A DNA stretch of 64,000 nucleotides from Herbaspirillum sp. CF444 (GCF_000282135.1 NZ_AKJW01000066.1:1-64000); one strand, 5' to 3'; counted from the stretch's first letter, positions 9,833 to 19,204 are shown. Translations and numbers: made by a program. The notes: generated by a model from the letters alone, not told the origin.

Positions 9833-10082
9833 ACGAGTTCTTTTTTTGAAAGGAGAATCGCATTTTCAATTATCTATTCCCTGTCGTGGCGCCCATCGCT
9901 GGCGCGGATTGCGCCCGGGACTTCACGCAATTTTCGCTGTCCAAAAACAGAAATGGCGTGATAGTCTTAGTCTACGTTCACCAGCGATGAGGATGCCGGC
10001 CAATACAACTCTACAAATAATATTCGCTTGATCAGAAGCCCCAAAATCCCCCAGCATCAGCACCAGAAAACGAAGCAAATTT
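9833..10082. other. Intergenic region without a recognised gene
   Basis: No gene or RNA is recognised here. It should hold the promoter of the ATP-grasp/alpha-E operon. I could not pick a convincing -35/-10 pair, and no strong ribosome binding site precedes the ATG at 10083. Confidence 0.5.
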
Positions 10083-11498
10083 ATGGCAAATTTTTTCGAT
10101 GAGATGTATTCCGATGGAGCCGTTTCCGTACGCCAGCATTATGATGAATTTGCTGCCTGGCTCTCCGCACAATCCGCTGAAACCATTGTTCGCAAACGAG
10201 CAGAATCGGACCTGATCTTCCGTCGCGTGGGCATCACCTTCGCGGTCTACGGCAACGATGCAGGTACGGAAAGGCTGATTCCCTTCGACATCATTCCGCG
10301 CATCATCCATGCCGCGGAATGGACTAAACTGGAAGCCGGTCTGGTGCAGCGCGTCAAAGCGCTGAACATGTTCATCCACGATATTTACCACGGGCAAAAA
10401 ATCATCAAGGCGGGCGTCATTCCCGCCGAGCAGATTTTCCAGAACGCCCAGTATCGTCGTGAGATGCAGGATGTAGACGTCGCCTCCGACATTTACGCGC
10501 ACATCGCCGGCGTCGATATCGTGCGCGCCGGCGAAGGCGAGTTCTACGTGCTGGAAGACAATTTGCGCGTGCCGTCGGGCGTGTCGTACATGCTGGAAAA
10601 TCGCAAGATGATGATGCGGCTTTTCCCCGAACTGTTCACGCGCCACAAGATCGCGCCGGTCGATCACTACCCCGACATGCTGCTCGACAATCTGCGTTCG
10701 GTCGCGCCGGTCGGCGTGGTCGATCCGACCGTCGTGGTGATGACGCCGGGCATGTACAACTCGGCGTATTTCGAACACGCTTTCCTGGCGCAGCAAATGG
10801 GCGTCGAACTGGTCGAGGGGCAGGACTTGTTCGTCAAGGACAACACCGTCTACATGCGCACCACGCGCGGCCCGAAACGCGTCGACGTGATCTATCGCCG
10901 CATCGACGACGATTACCTCGATCCGCTGGCTTTCCGCGCCGATTCGTCATTGGGCGTGCCGGGCCTGCTGTCGGCCTATCGTGCCGGCAAGGTCACGCTG
11001 ACCAATGCCATCGGCACCGGCGTGGCCGACGACAAATCGATTTATCCTTACGTGCCGGACATGATCAAGTTTTACCTGTCCGAAGAGCCCATCCTCAACA
11101 ACGTTCCGACCTACCAGTGCCGCAAGAAGGAAGATCTTTCCTACACGCTGGCCAACCTGGAAAAACTGGTCGTCAAGGAAGTCCACGGCGCCGGCGGCTA
11201 CGGCATGCTGGTCGGCCCCGCGTCGACCAAGCAGGAAATCGAAGATTTCCGCCAGCGCGTGATCGCCAAGCCGGACGGTTACATCGCCCAGCCGACCTTG
11301 GCTTTGTCGGTGTGCCCGACCTACGTCGAATCGGGTATCGCGCCGCGCCATCTTGACCTGCGTCCCTTCGTGTTGTCAGGAAAAACCGTCTCGATGGTCA
11401 AGGGCGGCCTGACGCGCGTGGCCCTCAAGGAAGGCTCGCTGGTGGTGAATTCGTCGCAAGGCGGCGGCACCAAGGACACCTGGATTCTGGAGAAATAA
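10083..11498 (+). CDS. Circularly permuted ATP-grasp type 2 protein
   Basis: This 471-aa protein is the stand-alone paralogue of the N-terminal half of the 1114-3708 gene. Shared motifs are EDNLRVPSGVSYMLENR, FEHAFLAQQMG, RRIDDDYLDP and NAIGTGV. It is predicted to form an amide or peptide bond using ATP; the acceptor and donor are unknown. It is the first gene of a set with the alpha-E gene (3-nt gap) and Anbu downstream, an arrangement known from many proteobacteria. It carries a complete ATP-grasp domain and no alpha-E segment. No signal peptide is present. Confidence 0.92.
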   Translation: MANFFDEMYSDGAVSVRQHYDEFAAWLSAQSAETIVRKRAESDLIFRRVGITFAVYGNDAGTERLIPFDIIPRIIHAAEWTKLEAGLVQRVKALNMFIHDIYHGQKIIKAGVIPAEQIFQNAQYRREMQDVDVASDIYAHIAGVDIVRAGEGEFYVLEDNLRVPSGVSYMLENRKMMMRLFPELFTRHKIAPVDHYPDMLLDNLRSVAPVGVVDPTVVVMTPGMYNSAYFEHAFLAQQMGVELVEGQDLFVKDNTVYMRTTRGPKRVDVIYRRIDDDYLDPLAFRADSSLGVPGLLSAYRAGKVTLTNAIGTGVADDKSIYPYVPDMIKFYLSEEPILNNVPTYQCRKKEDLSYTLANLEKLVVKEVHGAGGYGMLVGPASTKQEIEDFRQRVIAKPDGYIAQPTLALSVCPTYVESGIAPRHLDLRPFVLSGKTVSMVKGGLTRVALKEGSLVVNSSQGGGTKDTWILEK

Positions 11499-11501
11499 AA
11501 C

Positions 11502-12509
11502 ATGCTGAGCCGCACCGCTGACCACCTGTTCTGGATGGCGCGCTACACCGAACGCGCCGAAAACACCGCACGCATGCTGGACGTGCACGTACAAACCGCT
11601 CTGCTGCCGCAATCGGTCGACGACGCCGAACAAGGCTGGCGCGCCGTGCTCGGGATTTCCGAGCTGCTGTACGGCTACAACCAGAAGTACGATGCACTCA
11701 CGCAAAAAGACGTCATCGACTTCATGGTGCGCGATCCCGGCAATCCGTCGTCGATCGCCTCCTGCCTCAAGCAGGCGCGTGAAAATGCGCGCGCCGTGCG
11801 TGGCGCCCTGACCACCGAAGCATGGGAAATCCAGAACGCCACCTGGATCAAGATGCAGGGCTATCTGCAAACCGATGCGCTGGAGCAAAACCCGAGCGAA
11901 TTTTTCGAATGGGTCAAGCACCGTTCGCACCTGTCGCGCGGCGTGACGATCGGCACGATGCTCAAGGACGAGGCATTCCACTTCATCCGCCTCGGCACTT
12001 TCCTGGAACGCGCCGACAACACCGCCCGCATCATCGACGTCAAGTTCCACGGCGCCAAGGAGACGGCCGGCAAACAGAGCCAGCAGCAATCGCAACAATT
12101 GAGTCAGAGCCTGCTGAGCAAAGACAACAAGGGTCAGGACAGTCAGATCGACTTCTATTACTGGGCGGCGATCCTGCGCTCGGTATCCGGCTTCGAGATT
12201 TACCGCAAGGTCTATCGCGACGTCATCACGCCGGAACGCGTGGCCGAATTGCTGATCCTGCGCGCCGACATGCCGCGTTCGCTGGCGGCCTGCATGGACC
12301 AGGTGCTGAGCAATCTGAAGCACGTGCACAACGATGTTTCCGCCGACACCGAGCGCTTTGCCGGCAAATTGCATGCGGACCTCAAATTCAGCCGCATTGA
12401 GGAAGTCCTGGATGCGGGCCTGCATGATTACCTGACGGTGTTTCTGGAACGCATCTTTGAGTTGGGAAATCGCATCAGCAAGGACTTTCTTGTTCCTTTG
12501 GCAGCATAA
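11502..12509 (+). CDS. Alpha-E domain protein
   Basis: This 335-aa all-helical protein matches the C-terminal half of the fused protein at 1114-3708. Both start with a Phe-Trp-Met-Gly/Ala-Arg-Tyr pattern (HLFWMARYTERAENTARM here). Alpha-E proteins occur almost only beside permuted ATP-grasp genes; their biochemical role is unknown, and a scaffold or co-catalyst for the ligase is a fair guess. It starts 3 nt after the ATP-grasp stop, so the two are surely co-transcribed. A Gln/Ser-rich segment near residues 190-210 is probably a flexible loop. Confidence 0.9.
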   Translation: MLSRTADHLFWMARYTERAENTARMLDVHVQTALLPQSVDDAEQGWRAVLGISELLYGYNQKYDALTQKDVIDFMVRDPGNPSSIASCLKQARENARAVRGALTTEAWEIQNATWIKMQGYLQTDALEQNPSEFFEWVKHRSHLSRGVTIGTMLKDEAFHFIRLGTFLERADNTARIIDVKFHGAKETAGKQSQQQSQQLSQSLLSKDNKGQDSQIDFYYWAAILRSVSGFEIYRKVYRDVITPERVAELLILRADMPRSLAACMDQVLSNLKHVHNDVSADTERFAGKLHADLKFSRIEEVLDAGLHDYLTVFLERIFELGNRISKDFLVPLAA

Positions 12510-12528
12510 TTTTTGTCATTCTGCCAAT

Positions 12529-12581
12529 CTGACACAGACGGACACTTAAGAATTATCTGAAATTTGCCGATAATGTGTCAG
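12529..12581. promoter_or_regulatory. Spaced inverted repeat upstream of Anbu
   Basis: The arms CTGACACA (12529-12536) and TGTGTCAG (12574-12581) are perfect 8-bp inverted copies 37 nt apart, in the gap between the alpha-E and Anbu genes. It may be a paired operator or an RNA stem. No regulator is implied by the sequence. Confidence 0.4.
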
Positions 12582-12594
12582 GTCCACGACATTT

Positions 12595-12626
12595 AGCCCC
12601 GCCCACGCTCAGCGTTCGGCGGGGCT
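12595..12626 (+). terminator. Strong stem-loop between alpha-E and Anbu
   Basis: A 9-bp stem AGCCCCGCC/GGCGGGGCT encloses a smaller ACGC/GCGT hairpin. It is followed by TCCTGT, not by a clean T-run. It could be a weak terminator or an mRNA-processing stem setting Anbu output apart from the ATP-grasp/alpha-E pair; it lies about 40 nt before the Anbu ATG. Confidence 0.45.
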
Positions 12627-12664
12627 TCCTGTAAAATTCGGTTTTTACATTTTTAGCTCACATC

Positions 12665-13549
12665 ATGACTTATTGCGTTGCCATGCGCCTGAACGAAGGC
12701 CTGGTCTTCTTATCCGACTCGCGGACCAATGCGGGCGTCGACCACATCGGCACCTTCCGCAAGATGAACGTCTACGAGAACCCGGGCGAACGCGTCATGG
12801 TGATGATGACCGCAGGCAATCTTTCCATTTCGCAATCGATCCGCCAGATCGTGTCCGAAAAGACCAACGCCGAAGGCCGCACCATCTGGACAGCCCACTC
12901 GATGTACGAAGCGGCGCAAATCCTCGGTGATGCCATTCGTACCGTGCATCAGCGCGATGCGGAAGAGTTGGGCAAGTTCGGCATCGACTTCAACGTCAGC
13001 ATCATTTTCGGCGGCCAGATCAAGGGCGAGCGCTGCCGCCTGTTCCAGATGTACTCGGCCGGCAATTTCATCGAGTCGCACGACGAAAACACCTATTTCC
13101 AGATCGGCGAAGCCAAGTACGGCAAACCGATCATCGACCGCGTCGTGACGCCGCAAACCTCGCTGGACGAAGCGGCGAAGTGCGCGCTGATTTCCATGGA
13201 TTCGACCTTGAAGTCGAACATCTCGGTCGGCCTGCCGCTGGACCTGCTGGTCTACAACAGCAACGACCTGGCCGTGACGCGCTTCGTCACCATCGATGAG
13301 CAGAACCAATACTTCCAGATGATCCGCCGCAGCTGGGGATCGCAACTGAAGCGCGTGTTCGAAGCGATCGATGATCCGGTCTGGGACGCAGCGCCTGAAG
13401 CCACGCTCAATGTGCTGTCGTCGTCCATCGACCACAGCCAGCCGGTGCGCGTACAGCCGCCGGAAGCACTGGTGCGCGATGCGCAGCCGGTGACGCGTCA
13501 GACCCTGGCCGGCGATGGCGAAGCGGATGTAGCGCAGCAACCGGCCTGA
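12665..13549 (+). CDS. Anbu-type proteasome-like peptidase (ancestral beta subunit)
   Basis: This 294-aa protein belongs to the Ntn-hydrolase proteasome-related family known as Anbu. Met1 is followed directly by Thr2 (MTYCVAMRL), the expected N-terminal nucleophile after Met removal. Asp18 (LSDSRTNAG) and Lys33 (TFRKM) occupy the places of the proteasomal catalytic Asp and Lys. The C-terminus (about residues 245-294) is longer and low in complexity. Anbu forms open helical or ring assemblies in studied species; its substrate is unknown. It lies 155 nt after the alpha-E gene, with stem-loops between, and is convergent with purM across a shared terminator. Confidence 0.93.
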   Translation: MTYCVAMRLNEGLVFLSDSRTNAGVDHIGTFRKMNVYENPGERVMVMMTAGNLSISQSIRQIVSEKTNAEGRTIWTAHSMYEAAQILGDAIRTVHQRDAEELGKFGIDFNVSIIFGGQIKGERCRLFQMYSAGNFIESHDENTYFQIGEAKYGKPIIDRVVTPQTSLDEAAKCALISMDSTLKSNISVGLPLDLLVYNSNDLAVTRFVTIDEQNQYFQMIRRSWGSQLKRVFEAIDDPVWDAAPEATLNVLSSSIDHSQPVRVQPPEALVRDAQPVTRQTLAGDGEADVAQQPA

Positions 13550-13579
13550 TCACGGCATTCCTTAGCGTCACCCAAAACA

Positions 13580-13612
13580 AAAACGGCTGCAATTGCTTGC
13601 AGCCGTTTTTTA
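13580..13612. terminator. Bidirectional terminator between Anbu and purM
   Basis: A perfect stem AAACGGCTGCAA/TTGCAGCCGTTT with a 4-nt loop is flanked by A-runs and T-runs, so it can stop transcription from both sides. Confidence 0.9.
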
Positions 13613-13645
13613 TTGCCCGGCGCGAACCGGGCCATGCCTGATTTT

Positions 13646-14689
13646 TTAAACGACGATCGTCTGCGCTTCGCCTTCGGCGCGTGCGCGGATTTCACCGATG
13701 CGGAACACGGTCTCGCCGGCCGCTTTCAGTTGCGCCTCGGCGGCGTCGGCGTTTTCTTTCGACACGATCACGGTCATGCCGATGCCGCAGTTGAAGACGC
13801 GGTGCATTTCGGCGTCAGCCACGCCGCCATGCTGCTGCAGCCAGGTGAATAGCGGCGGCATGGTCCAGGCTTTGCTGTCCAGCACCGCAGTCAGGTTGTC
13901 TTGCAACACGCGCGGAATGTTTTCGACCAGACCGCCGCCGGTGATGTGGACCATGCCCTTCACTTCCATAGCTTCCATCAGGGCCAGCAGCGGCTTGACG
14001 TAGATGCGCGTCGGTTCGAGCAGCACGTCGGCCAGCTTGCGGCCGTGGAAGTCGGCGTTCAGGTCAGGCTTGGCCACATCCAGGATCTTGCGCACCAGCG
14101 AATAGCCGTTGGAGTGCGCCCCCGACGAAGCCAGGCCCAGCACGACATCGCCCGGGACGATCTTGGTCCCGTCGATCAGCTTGGATTTTTCGACCGCGCC
14201 GACGGCGAAGCCGGCCAGGTCGTATTCGCCGTCCGGATACATGCTCGGCATTTCAGCGGTTTCGCCGCCGATCAGCGCGCAGCCGGCTTGCTCACAGCCC
14301 TTGGCGATGCCCTTGATGACGTCGGTGGCGCTGGCCACGTCCAGCTTGCCGCAGGCGAAGTAGTCGAGGAAGAACAGCGGCTCGGCGCCCTGCACCAGGA
14401 TGTCGTTGACGCTCATGGCGACCAAGTCGATGCCGACGGTGTCGTGCCTGTTGAGGTGGAAAGCCAGTTTCAGCTTGGTGCCGACGCCGTCGGTGCCGGA
14501 TACCAGCACCGGCTCCTTGAACTTCTTGCTGATCTCGAACAAGGCGCCGAAACCGCCAATGCCGCCCAGCACGCCTTCACGGGTCGTACGCTTGGCAAAA
14601 GGCTTGATGGCCTCGACCAAAGCGTCGCCTGCATCGATATCGACACCGGCGTCGCGGTAGGAAAGGGAAACATTGGATGATGAAGTCAT
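13646..14689 (-). CDS. purM: Phosphoribosylformylglycinamidine cyclo-ligase (AIR synthase)
   Basis: This 347-aa enzyme makes aminoimidazole ribonucleotide from FGAM with ATP, the fifth step of purine synthesis. Typical PurM motifs are present: [13 protein letters not shown] at the N-terminus, [35 protein letters not shown] and [16 protein letters not shown] 14689 gives the standard family length; the frame stays open 22 codons upstream without a family-like sequence. It is divergent from the AI-2E permease gene and is probably transcribed alone. Confidence 0.97.
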   Translation of the reverse strand: MTSSSNVSLSYRDAGVDIDAGDALVEAIKPFAKRTTREGVLGGIGGFGALFEISKKFKEPVLVSGTDGVGTKLKLAFHLNRHDTVGIDLVAMSVNDILVQGAEPLFFLDYFACGKLDVASATDVIKGIAKGCEQAGCALIGGETAEMPSMYPDGEYDLAGFAVGAVEKSKLIDGTKIVPGDVVLGLASSGAHSNGYSLVRKILDVAKPDLNADFHGRKLADVLLEPTRIYVKPLLALMEAMEVKGMVHITGGGLVENIPRVLQDNLTAVLDSKAWTMPPLFTWLQQHGGVADAEMHRVFNCGIGMTVIVSKENADAAEAQLKAAGETVFRIGEIRARAEGEAQTIVV

Positions 14690-14818
14690 GATGATATTGG
14701 CACTAGAGGCGGTAAAATAGAGGTCTGAAGCGTAGAAGAGTAAAACGGCCGGCAAGGCTGCTGAATTACTGCGTAAACCATGATTTTATCAAACCGATTC
14801 ACCTAAAGCCCGATTTCC

Positions 14819-15907
14819 ATGCCTTTTTCTTTCTCGGATGAGCAAAAACAAAGCTTGTTGTGGCTCATTTTAGGGCTTTTGTTAATAGGCCTCCTGGTGC
14901 TGCTGGGGCCCATGCTGACTCCCTTCGTGACCGCGGCCATCCTGGCGTATGCCCTCAATCCGGGCGTCGACTGGCTGGCCGGGCGCCGCATCGGCCGTTT
15001 CCGCCTGCCGCGCGTGCTGGCGGTGCTCGTCGTCATCCTGTTGCTGGTGCTGGCCGTGCTGGCCATGATCCTGGTGGTGGTGCCGGTGCTGGTCAAGGAA
15101 ATCCCGCTGCTGCAACAGCAAATCCCGAATTTCCTCGACAAACTCAACGCCACCGTGGCGCCGCGCCTGGGCGAATACGGCATCCACGTGCGCCTGGACG
15201 TCACCGGCATCAAGAAGATCATGACCCAGCAGCTGGCCACCAGCGGCGATGAAATCTGGGCTTCCGTGCTGGCCTCGGTCAAGATCGGCGGCACCGCCGT
15301 GCTGGCCTGGCTGGCCAATCTGTTGTTTATTCCGATGGTGTTGTTTTATCTGTTGCAAGACTGGCATCCTTTCATCGGACGCCTGCGTGGCATGATTCCG
15401 CGCCGCTGGGTCGCCAAGATCAGCCACATGGCCGAAGAAGTCGACGACCTGCTCGCGCAATACCTGCGCGGACAATTGCTGGTGATGCTGATCCTGGCGG
15501 CCTATTATTCAATAGCGCTGGCCATTGCCGGCTTCGACATCGCCTTGCCGGTCGGCATCCTGACCGGTTTGCTGGTTTTCATTCCCTACGTCGGCTTCGG
15601 TCTCGGCCTGGTGCTGGCGCTGATCGCCGCCGTATTGCAATTCACCGGCCCATACGGGCTGGTCGCCATTGCCATCATCTATGGCATCGGCCAGGTGCTG
15701 GAAAGCTTCATCCTGACGCCGCAACTGGTGGGAGAACGCATCGGCCTGCATCCGCTGGTCGTGATCTTCGCCCTGCTGGCGTTCGGGCAGTTATTCGGTT
15801 TTGTCGGCGTGCTGCTCGCCCTGCCAACCTCGGCCATCATTTCGGTGATGGTGCGGCACCTGCGCCAACATTACCTGAGCAGCAGTTTCTACAATAGCGA
15901 GACATGA
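14819..15907 (+). CDS. AI-2E/PerM family transport protein
   Basis: This 362-aa integral membrane protein has about eight transmembrane segments. Two lie near the N-terminus (residues 12-50), one near residues 63-90, and a dense set is found from about residue 155 to 345, with a soluble segment between about residues 95 and 150. The pattern GFDIALPVGILTGLLVFIPYVG is typical of the family. Members export quorum signals in some bacteria and act as Na+/H+ antiporters in others, so the substrate is open. Its stop overlaps the hda start by 4 nt, a common arrangement in Burkholderiales. Confidence 0.88.
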   Translation: MPFSFSDEQKQSLLWLILGLLLIGLLVLLGPMLTPFVTAAILAYALNPGVDWLAGRRIGRFRLPRVLAVLVVILLLVLAVLAMILVVVPVLVKEIPLLQQQIPNFLDKLNATVAPRLGEYGIHVRLDVTGIKKIMTQQLATSGDEIWASVLASVKIGGTAVLAWLANLLFIPMVLFYLLQDWHPFIGRLRGMIPRRWVAKISHMAEEVDDLLAQYLRGQLLVMLILAAYYSIALAIAGFDIALPVGILTGLLVFIPYVGFGLGLVLALIAAVLQFTGPYGLVAIAIIYGIGQVLESFILTPQLVGERIGLHPLVVIFALLAFGQLFGFVGVLLALPTSAIISVMVRHLRQHYLSSSFYNSET

Positions 15908-16599
15908 GACAACTTCTGCTGGATCTGAGCGCGCAGCAGCCGCCGACTTTCGATACTTTCGTCACCGGCCAGAATGCAGAATTGCTGCAACGGTTGCAAG
16001 GCATCGCCTCGGCGCAGGCGCAGCCGACATTGAACGACCGCTTCATCTACCTCTGGGGCGAGAACGGTGCGGGCAAGACGCATCTGCTGCATTCGCTGGC
16101 GCATGCCAATGTCGCCAGCCGCCTGATCACCGCCGCCGACGCCTTCGATAGCGCCTTCGACTACACGCCCGCCGTGCAATGCTATCTGCTCGACGATTGC
16201 GAACAGCTCTCGCCGGATGCCCAGATTGCCGCCTTCGCGCTGTTCAACCAGATCCGTGAACTGGGCGGCTATCTGATCAGCACCGGCACCCGGCCGCCGG
16301 CGCAATTGCAGGTGCGCGAAGATTTGCGCACGCGGCTCGGCTGGGGCCTGATCTATCAGTTGCACGGCCTGACCGACGACGAGAAGATCGCCGCCCTGAC
16401 GCAATCCGCGCAAGGCCGCGGCATGACCGTGTCGCCCGGCATCCTCTCGTACCTGCTGACCCACTACCGGCGCGACATGCCTTCTCTGTCGCGCATGCTC
16501 GACGCGCTTGACCGCTATTCGCTGGAAACCAAGCGTCCCATCACCCTGCCGCTGCTACGCGATCTATTACAACAGGAAGCTGAAGACGAAACGCCATGA
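15904..16599 (+). CDS. hda: DnaA regulatory inactivator Hda
   Basis: This 231-aa AAA+ protein is related to DnaA domain III. With the DNA-loaded beta clamp it promotes hydrolysis of DnaA-bound ATP and so prevents over-initiation of replication. A Walker A motif GENGAGKTH lies at about residues 50-58, and YLLDDCEQL serves as Walker B. It overlaps the permease gene upstream and the HAD gene downstream by ATGA junctions. Hda fits better than DnaA because of the short length and the absence of the DnaA DNA-binding domain. Confidence 0.93.
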   Translation: MRQLLLDLSAQQPPTFDTFVTGQNAELLQRLQGIASAQAQPTLNDRFIYLWGENGAGKTHLLHSLAHANVASRLITAADAFDSAFDYTPAVQCYLLDDCEQLSPDAQIAAFALFNQIRELGGYLISTGTRPPAQLQVREDLRTRLGWGLIYQLHGLTDDEKIAALTQSAQGRGMTVSPGILSYLLTHYRRDMPSLSRMLDALDRYSLETKRPITLPLLRDLLQQEAEDETP

Positions 16600-17270
16600 A
16601 TCTCGCCTTATTTGACCTCGACCATACCCTGATTCCCATCGACTCCGACCATGAGTGGGGCGAGTTTCTGGCCCGCACCGGCGCCATCGATGCAACCGCT
16701 TTCCGCAAAGCCAACGACGAGTGGTATGCGCACTACCAGGCCGGCACGCTGGACCCGGTGAAATATCTGGAATTCGCCTTCGGCACGTTGTCCAGATTCC
16801 CGCGCAAGCAACTGGACGACTGGCACGCACAGTTCATGGAAGAAGTCGTCAAACCGGCCATGGTCCCCGCCGCCGTCGCCGTGGTGCAAAAACATCTGGA
16901 TGCCGGCGACACCGTCGCCATCATCACCGCCACCAACAGCTTCGTCACCGAACCGATCGCCAAACTGTTCAAGGTGCATCACCTGATCGCCGCGCTGCCG
17001 GAACTCGACGCCGAAGGAAACATCACCGGTCGCCTGCTGGGCACGCCGACCTACGCCGAAGGCAAAGTGACGCACACCGAAGCCTGGCTCAAGAGCCTCG
17101 GCAAGACGATTGCCGATTACGAACAAAGTCACTTCTACAGCGATTCGCAAAACGACATTCCGCTGCTCTCGCGCGTCACGCACCCGGTCGCCACCAACCC
17201 CAACGACAAGCTCAAGGCACATGCGATCGCCCAGGGCTGGCCGATTCTGAATCTCTTCGACGCGCAATGA
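16596..17270 (+). CDS. HAD-superfamily subfamily IB phosphatase
   Basis: This 224-aa protein carries the HAD nucleophile motif DLDHTLI (first Asp at residue 7), a Ser/Thr motif (ITATNSF) and a late acid motif (YSDSQNDIPLL). It resembles SerB-like and histidinol-phosphatase-like hydrolases. In this position next to hda and pcnB it is a conserved Burkholderiales gene. Phosphoserine or histidinol phosphate are plausible substrates, but the sequence alone does not decide. It is translationally coupled to hda. Confidence 0.85.
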   Translation: MNLALFDLDHTLIPIDSDHEWGEFLARTGAIDATAFRKANDEWYAHYQAGTLDPVKYLEFAFGTLSRFPRKQLDDWHAQFMEEVVKPAMVPAAVAVVQKHLDAGDTVAIITATNSFVTEPIAKLFKVHHLIAALPELDAEGNITGRLLGTPTYAEGKVTHTEAWLKSLGKTIADYEQSHFYSDSQNDIPLLSRVTHPVATNPNDKLKAHAIAQGWPILNLFDAQ

Positions 17271-17291
17271 TAAAAATCAAACTGAAACGCA

Positions 17292-18713
17292 ATGATTAAA
17301 AAGTTCATCCGCTCGATCCTCGGCAAGAACAAGAAGGACGCAGCCTCCGCCACCGAGCCGACCATCCTGAGCCAGAAGCAGCACGGCATCGATCCGCAGC
17401 TGGTGTCGCCCAACGCCATCCGCGTGACGCAGACGCTGCAGGACGCCGGCTTCAAGGCCTTCATCGTCGGCGGCGCCGTGCGCGACCTGCTGCTGTCGGT
17501 CAAGCCCAAGGACTTCGACGTCGCCACCAACGCCACGCCGGAACAGGTCAAGCAATTGTTCCGCCGCGCCTTCATCATCGGCCGCCGCTTCCAGATCGTG
17601 CACGTGATGTTCGGCCAGGAGCTTATCGAAGTCACCACCTTCCGCGGCGCCTCCGCCGACATGGCGCCCAAGGATGAACACGGCCGCGTGCTGCGCGACA
17701 ACACCTTCGGCGAGCAGCACGAAGACGCGGTGCGGCGCGACTTCACCATCAACGCGATGTACTACGATCCGGCTTCGCAAAGCGTGCTGGATTATCACGG
17801 CGGCATCGCCGACATCCGCGCCAAGACCTTGCGCATCATCGGCGTGCCGGAAGAGCGCTATCGCGAAGACCCGGTGCGCATGCTGCGCGTGGTGCGCTTC
17901 GCCGCCAAGCTCAAATTCTCTATCGACGCCGCCACCGGCGCGCCGATCGCCGTCATGGCGCCGCTCATCAACAACGTGCCGGCGGCGCGCGTGTTCGACG
18001 AAATGCTCAAGCTGCTCATGAGCGGCCACGCCCTCGCCTGCCTGCAGCAGCTGCGCAAGCAAGGCCTGCATCACGGCTTGCTGCCGCTGCTCGACGTCGT
18101 GCTGGAGCAACCGCTCGGCGAAAAATTCGTCACGCTGGCGCTGGCCAATACCGACGCCCGCATCAAGCAAGGCAAGCCGGTCTCGCCGGGCTTCCTGTTC
18201 GCCTCGCTGCTGTGGCATCAGGTGCTGGAAAAATGGCGCGCTTATCAGGCAGCCGGAGAATATCCGATTCCGGCGCTGCATCTCGCGGCCGACGACGTGC
18301 TCAACGCACAGACCGAAAAACTCGCACTGCAACGCAAGATCGCCTCCGACATGCGCGACATCTGGGCCATGCAGCCGCGTTTCGAACGCCGCACCGGCAA
18401 GGCGCCGTACAAGCTGCTGGAACATCTGCGCCTGCGCGCCGGCTACGACTTCCTGCTGCTGCGTTGCGCTTCCGGCGAAATCGATGCCGAGCTGGGCGAC
18501 TGGTGGACCGCATTCATCGATGGCGATGCGCCGGAACGCGAAGTCCTGCTCTCGCGCAAACCAACGACTTCCGGCGGCGGCAATGCCGCTGCGGGCGCGG
18601 GAACAGGCCCAGGCGCCAACGCCGGTCCGGCCAAAAAACGCAAGCGTCGCGGCGGCCGCAATCGCAGCAAGAGCGGCAGTGGCGCCGACAAGCCGACCGA
18701 CGGCGACGTATAA
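17292..18713 (+). CDS. pcnB: Poly(A) polymerase I
   Basis: This 473-aa nucleotidyltransferase adds 3' poly(A) tails that mark RNA for decay. The catalytic signature GGAVRDLLLSVKPKDFDVAT holds the GG and DxD residues, followed by the RRFQIVHV and ERYREDPVRMLR regions shared with CCA-adding enzymes. The N-terminal extension and the strongly basic C-terminal tail (KKRKRRGGRNR) favour PcnB over a CCA enzyme. The next gene, folK, starts 2 nt after its stop. Confidence 0.94.
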   Translation: MIKKFIRSILGKNKKDAASATEPTILSQKQHGIDPQLVSPNAIRVTQTLQDAGFKAFIVGGAVRDLLLSVKPKDFDVATNATPEQVKQLFRRAFIIGRRFQIVHVMFGQELIEVTTFRGASADMAPKDEHGRVLRDNTFGEQHEDAVRRDFTINAMYYDPASQSVLDYHGGIADIRAKTLRIIGVPEERYREDPVRMLRVVRFAAKLKFSIDAATGAPIAVMAPLINNVPAARVFDEMLKLLMSGHALACLQQLRKQGLHHGLLPLLDVVLEQPLGEKFVTLALANTDARIKQGKPVSPGFLFASLLWHQVLEKWRAYQAAGEYPIPALHLAADDVLNAQTEKLALQRKIASDMRDIWAMQPRFERRTGKAPYKLLEHLRLRAGYDFLLLRCASGEIDAELGDWWTAFIDGDAPEREVLLSRKPTTSGGGNAAAGAGTGPGANAGPAKKRKRRGGRNRSKSGSGADKPTDGDV

Positions 18714-18715
18714 CC

Positions 18716-19204
18716 GTGACCGCACCGGCAACAGCCTACATCGGCATCGGCGGCAACCTGGGCGACGCCCGCGCGACGGTGGAAGACGCGTTGCGCCGGC
18801 TGGCGCAATTGCCGCATACCATCCTCTCCGCACAATCGCCCTTGTATCGCACCGCGCCGGTGGACGCCGGCGGCGACGACTACGTCAACGCCGTGGCGCA
18901 ACTCTTCACTTCCTTGACGCCGCATGATTTGCTGCAGGCGTTGCAGGACATCGAGCAAGCACACGGACGCCAGCGTCCTTATCGCAATGCACCGCGCACC
19001 CTGGATCTGGATATTCTGCTGTACGGCGATCTGATCATCGCCGACGATGTGTTGACCGTGCCGCATCCGCGCATGACGCAACGCGCCTTCGTTCTGATTC
19101 CGCTGCTGGATATCGCCCCCGCCGTCGCCATCCCCGGCATCGGTGCGGTACGGGACTTGCGCGCAGGCGTGGCGGATCAGCCGATTCATCCGATCGGCAA
19201 CTGA
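18716..19204 (+). CDS. folK: Hydroxymethyldihydropteridine pyrophosphokinase
   Basis: This 162-aa enzyme transfers pyrophosphate from ATP to 6-hydroxymethyl-dihydropterin in folate synthesis. The HPPK signature RTLDLDILLYG is clear, and the N-terminus TAYIGIGGNLGD is typical. A GTG start at 18716, 2 nt after the pcnB stop, gives the normal family length; the frame is open upstream only because it runs as an unused frame through pcnB. The genes that commonly follow in relatives (dNK, panB) are here 13 kb away beyond the chemotaxis block. Confidence 0.94.
   Translation: MTAPATAYIGIGGNLGDARATVEDALRRLAQLPHTILSAQSPLYRTAPVDAGGDDYVNAVAQLFTSLTPHDLLQALQDIEQAHGRQRPYRNAPRTLDLDILLYGDLIIADDVLTVPHPRMTQRAFVLIPLLDIAPAVAIPGIGAVRDLRAGVADQPIHPIGN

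Noticed and set aside
9833-10082. Possible small RNA or riboswitch before the ATP-grasp gene
   Set aside because: No recognisable stem pattern or known motif could be supported by eye.
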